Shown here one piece after another: positions 61,664-64,000 of a DNA stretch of 64,000 bases (the stretch's first letter is position 1; every line of letters starts with the position of its first letter). Source of the stretch: Drosophila persimilis (lineage: Eukaryota; Arthropoda; Insecta; Diptera; Drosophilidae). Position numbers and translations under genes: made by a program. The stretch is from the NCBI RefSeq assembly GCF_003286085.1, contig NW_020825324.1, positions 124,001-188,000 on the forward strand, given 5' to 3'. The notes beneath the pieces are model-generated. The model had not been told where the DNA came from. It did not search any database and was given only the letters and a program-made list of their open reading frames with translations.

Positions 61664-63776
61664 ATGGCAACACCCAAAGGGAGGGACAGGGATACGGAGT
61701 ACATGGCAGCGCCGACAGGAATAACGAGTGTGGGCGTGGGTGTGGGTGTTCGCCGACCCACTGCCCGGGCCACTGCTGGCATCCAGCGACGGCGAGTGGT
61801 CAAAAAGCACATCCAACAGAAGTACATGCTCTGCGGCTTTGCCATCCACGTAAATCGCATTAAAATCTCGTCTCTTTATCTTTCAGTCTCCATTTTAATG
61901 TCTCTCCTTCTCACTCTTTCTCACTCTCTCTTGCAGGCCTTTCTGGCAACGCCCGCATACCTGTATGGCAACGTTGTGGAGTCGGACAAGGATCTGGTGC
62001 TGCGTATATGGCCCGCGATCGTCTACCAGGCCACGGGCGAGCTCTGCCGCTCGATCATGGAGCATCTGGACACAGAGTATGGGGGTCGCTCCAGGGAGAC
62101 GACACAGTACCGGAGGGTTTTCCTGCTGGCCACCCTCATCGCCTGCCTGTCGCTGATGGTCAGCGGCATACTGTTCTCCTCCGCCTGGATAGTGGTCACC
62201 ACCACCACGCAGGCGGTGGCCATAGTCTTTTATGGATGCTTTGCAGGCATTGGCTCCAGCCTGTATCTGTGGAAGACCCATGTCATACTGGAGGCAGTGC
62301 GTCCGCGGGAGGACAAATACGTGCGCAAAACGATTCACCTGTGCGGCGAGGCCTTTTGCCAACTCTTCCTCTCGTTCGTCTTCACCAGCCTGCGCACCCT
62401 CTATGGCACCGCTCAGTCCATCGTCCTGATGTCCGCCCTGCTGGTGAACCTCATCCCCCTCAGCCTGATCATCACCAAGCACCGGGAGGATGCTTTCACA
62501 ACCAAACGAATATCGGTGATCAAGGCGGAGACGGGGTTTGCCGCCCTGCCGCTGCGAGCGGCGTTGGCCGCCAACCTGGTAGCCGACCAGATGGACGGCC
62601 TGGAGACGCTGTCCTGGCGAAATCCGGCCACCGAGATGGTCGCCATGGTGGGGGGGCCCACGCCCGGGGCCGCTGTGGTGGCCGCCGCCGTCGTCGACAC
62701 GCATAGCAACTATATGCTAGCCACGGACGAGGCGTATGTCACGTACGTGAATCCCAATGGCGTGGAAATAATGGAGATCATACCCGAGGAGGATGAGACG
62801 GTGTCCATGATGCGCTCCAGCAATGCCACCATCGACAACTATGGGATGTCCGTGTCCCAGATGTCACACAAGTCCCTCTCCAACGGCCGCCTCTATCCGC
62901 CGCAGTCTCCGCTCAATCCCCACCCGGGCACGGGCACGGGCAACTCCTCTCCGCTGCCACCAAATCATGCCAATTTGGTGAGTCGTCGGACATGTCCGCC
63001 CCTGCTAATGCATTGCTAATGCTCCCCTATTGCTCTGTAACCAAACAGCATCGCATTCGTCGAATGTCGCGGGCTGTGACCTCGCACCTGTGGTGGAATC
63101 TGCTGGACAAGATCGCCATGCCGCTGCAGCAGGCGCTGCTCGTGCCGCAGCTGTATGCCACCACCCTGCTCCTGTCCGCCGACATCTTCAGCTATGTGAT
63201 GTGCCTGACCGTGTTGCCTGGACTGGCGGTGACCCATCATGCGCTCAAGAATGCCGAAATTCCATTCTTGTTCTCGCTGCTGGCCTTCCCCTGGATGTGC
63301 TTCTCGCTGATGACGCCGCGCTTCGGGACAAGCCTCTACAAGCACAAGCTCCAGTGGCACACCATGGGCAGCATCTGCAAATGCCTGGCCCTGACCTGTG
63401 AGTGCCTGTGAACCCTAACCTGAAAACAAGCCCCTTACCCCTTACCCCTTACCCCTTCCCCCCCACAGTCATCAGCTTCTCCACGTCCAAGCTGCTGCTG
63501 AGCGTCTCGGCTGTACTGCTAGGCTTTGGCCAGGTGGTCACCGCATTTCTGCAGGAGCTTGTCTTCCAGATGGGGATGACGCGGGCCAATTGGACCGCCA
63601 TCCGGCGGCCAGTGCACTTCACCAACGGCCTACTGATCCTCGTCTGGGGCGCTCTGGCTCACTGGGTGGTCGTCCGGTACTCCTTCCAGGCCACAGTGGG
63701 CCTCGCCGGGGCCCTCTATGGTGCCACAACGCTGCTCTGGAACTTTCTTTTCTTCTGCTGCCAGGGCAGCGATTAA
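61664..63776 (+). CDS. Diverged SLC16/MFS-like polytopic membrane protein, 627 aa
   Basis: Exons 61664-61849, 61937-62977, 63049-63397 and 63469-63776 join in frame and end in TAA. About twelve hydrophobic segments are split by a cytoplasmic loop of roughly 170 residues, the MFS layout. By eye it aligns with the MCTs at the end of helix 6 (YGTAQSIVLMS against YGAQGTILIYS), at helix 8 (SLLAFPWMCFSLMTP against SLLACMDISVRFLAP) and at the C-terminal half (LLGFGQVVTAF against LIGFGKGFRTI). It lacks PDGGWGW, and the helix-8 Asp/Arg pair is replaced by W491/S495, so proton-coupled monocarboxylate transport is unlikely. The basic N-terminus (RRRVVKKHIQQKY) precedes helix 1; Met-1 or Met-14 could be the start. 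Intron 1 (87 nt) is in frame and stop-free. The last intron has a CCCCTTA repeat before its acceptor. Function unknown. Confidence 0.82.
63431..63457. repeat. CCCCTTA heptamer repeat in the last intron of the membrane-protein gene
   Basis: Four units of CCCCTTA form the polypyrimidine tract just before the acceptor at 63468. Confidence 0.9.
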
Positions 63777-64000
63777 GTCCGCACCGGTCCGGTCCGGTCC
63801 TCCTCATCCTCCTCCTCCACCTACTTCGCGTCCGTATCTCTTGGAGTTGTCGTTGTTCTCGTGCTTTCGGTTGTAGCTCGTTGGTGATATTACAAAATAA
63901 AGAAATTAACTAAAGAAAGTTAGCAGGGAGATTACAAAAAGACAATGACACGCCCACATCATCCCACATATGGACACAGCGTTTACCGTTGGCATCATTC
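63777..64000 (+). other. 3' UTR and flank of the SLC16-like gene
   Basis: AATAAA at 63896-63901 is a canonical polyadenylation signal 120 bp after the stop codon. Nothing further was identified up to the window end. Confidence 0.6.

Noticed and set aside
62008..62706. 232-codon out-of-frame plus-strand frame inside the SLC16-like gene
   Set aside because: Shadow of exon 2. The chosen frame gives hydrophobic helices and joins four exons in phase.
1..64000. tRNA, rRNA, intact transposon or endogenous virus
   Set aside because: I scanned for tRNA B-box-like sequences, terminal repeats and transposase or reverse-transcriptase reading frames and found nothing that I could support.

Overview
The window is insect nuclear DNA, almost certainly Drosophila. 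Its genes have short GT-AG introns, long AT-rich non-coding gaps, abundant CA/GT, CT/GA, CAG and GGGTAC-type microsatellites, CAG-encoded polyglutamine and compact TATA promoters. The style suggests the obscura group, but that is an impression only. From memory, D. melanogaster carries several linked SLC16-type transporter genes (CG8028, CG8034, CG8051, outsiders) and mucin/chitin-binding genes (Muc18B, Mur18B) on the X. The content here would fit that neighbourhood, but I could not test it.

Layout. 1-3540: a decayed array of roughly 130-180 bp repeats. 3.5-9.4 kb: non-coding, rich in simple repeats. 9418-12103 (+): MCT gene A, 652 aa. 12.1-25.2 kb: non-coding; a TATA-type promoter and possible 5' leader exon of the next gene lie near 17.9-18.5 kb. 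25198-27362 (+): MCT gene B, 647 aa. 31536-33569 (+): MCT gene C, 598 aa. 36287-39295 (-), with a probable start exon at 50944-50946: a secreted 946-aa Pro/Gln-rich protein whose first intron is 11.6 kb and contains a 34-copy 12-bp minisatellite. 54876-55859 (-): a mucin-like chitin-binding protein. 56838-57305 (+): a small acidic protein of unknown family. 58304-59699 (-): a second mucin-like chitin-binding protein with a Lys/Ala/Glu-rich tail. 61664-63776 (+): a 627-aa polytopic membrane protein that looks like a highly diverged SLC16/MFS member.

The genes fall into two functional groups. A, B and C (and probably the fourth membrane protein) are solute carriers of the monocarboxylate transporter type, presumably at the plasma membrane. 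The mucin/chitin-binding pair have TATA promoters close behind GATA-factor motifs, as expected of gut-expressed peritrophic-matrix or mucus genes. The 946-aa protein is a secreted low-complexity protein of unknown role.

The observations most worth following are: (i) the fourth transporter lacks the Asp/Arg pair of MCT transmembrane helix 8; (ii) the three MCTs share a conserved cytoplasmic loop motif (RANDGWFGS type); (iii) the two mucins share a four-cysteine variant chitin-binding domain in opposite domain order; (iv) the 946-aa protein probably has its whole start codon alone at an exon end, behind a tiny uORF; (v) a short GC-rich motif is repeated three times just upstream of MCT gene B. 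Exon boundaries were read by eye from splice consensus, frame and paralogue comparison. No database search was possible.
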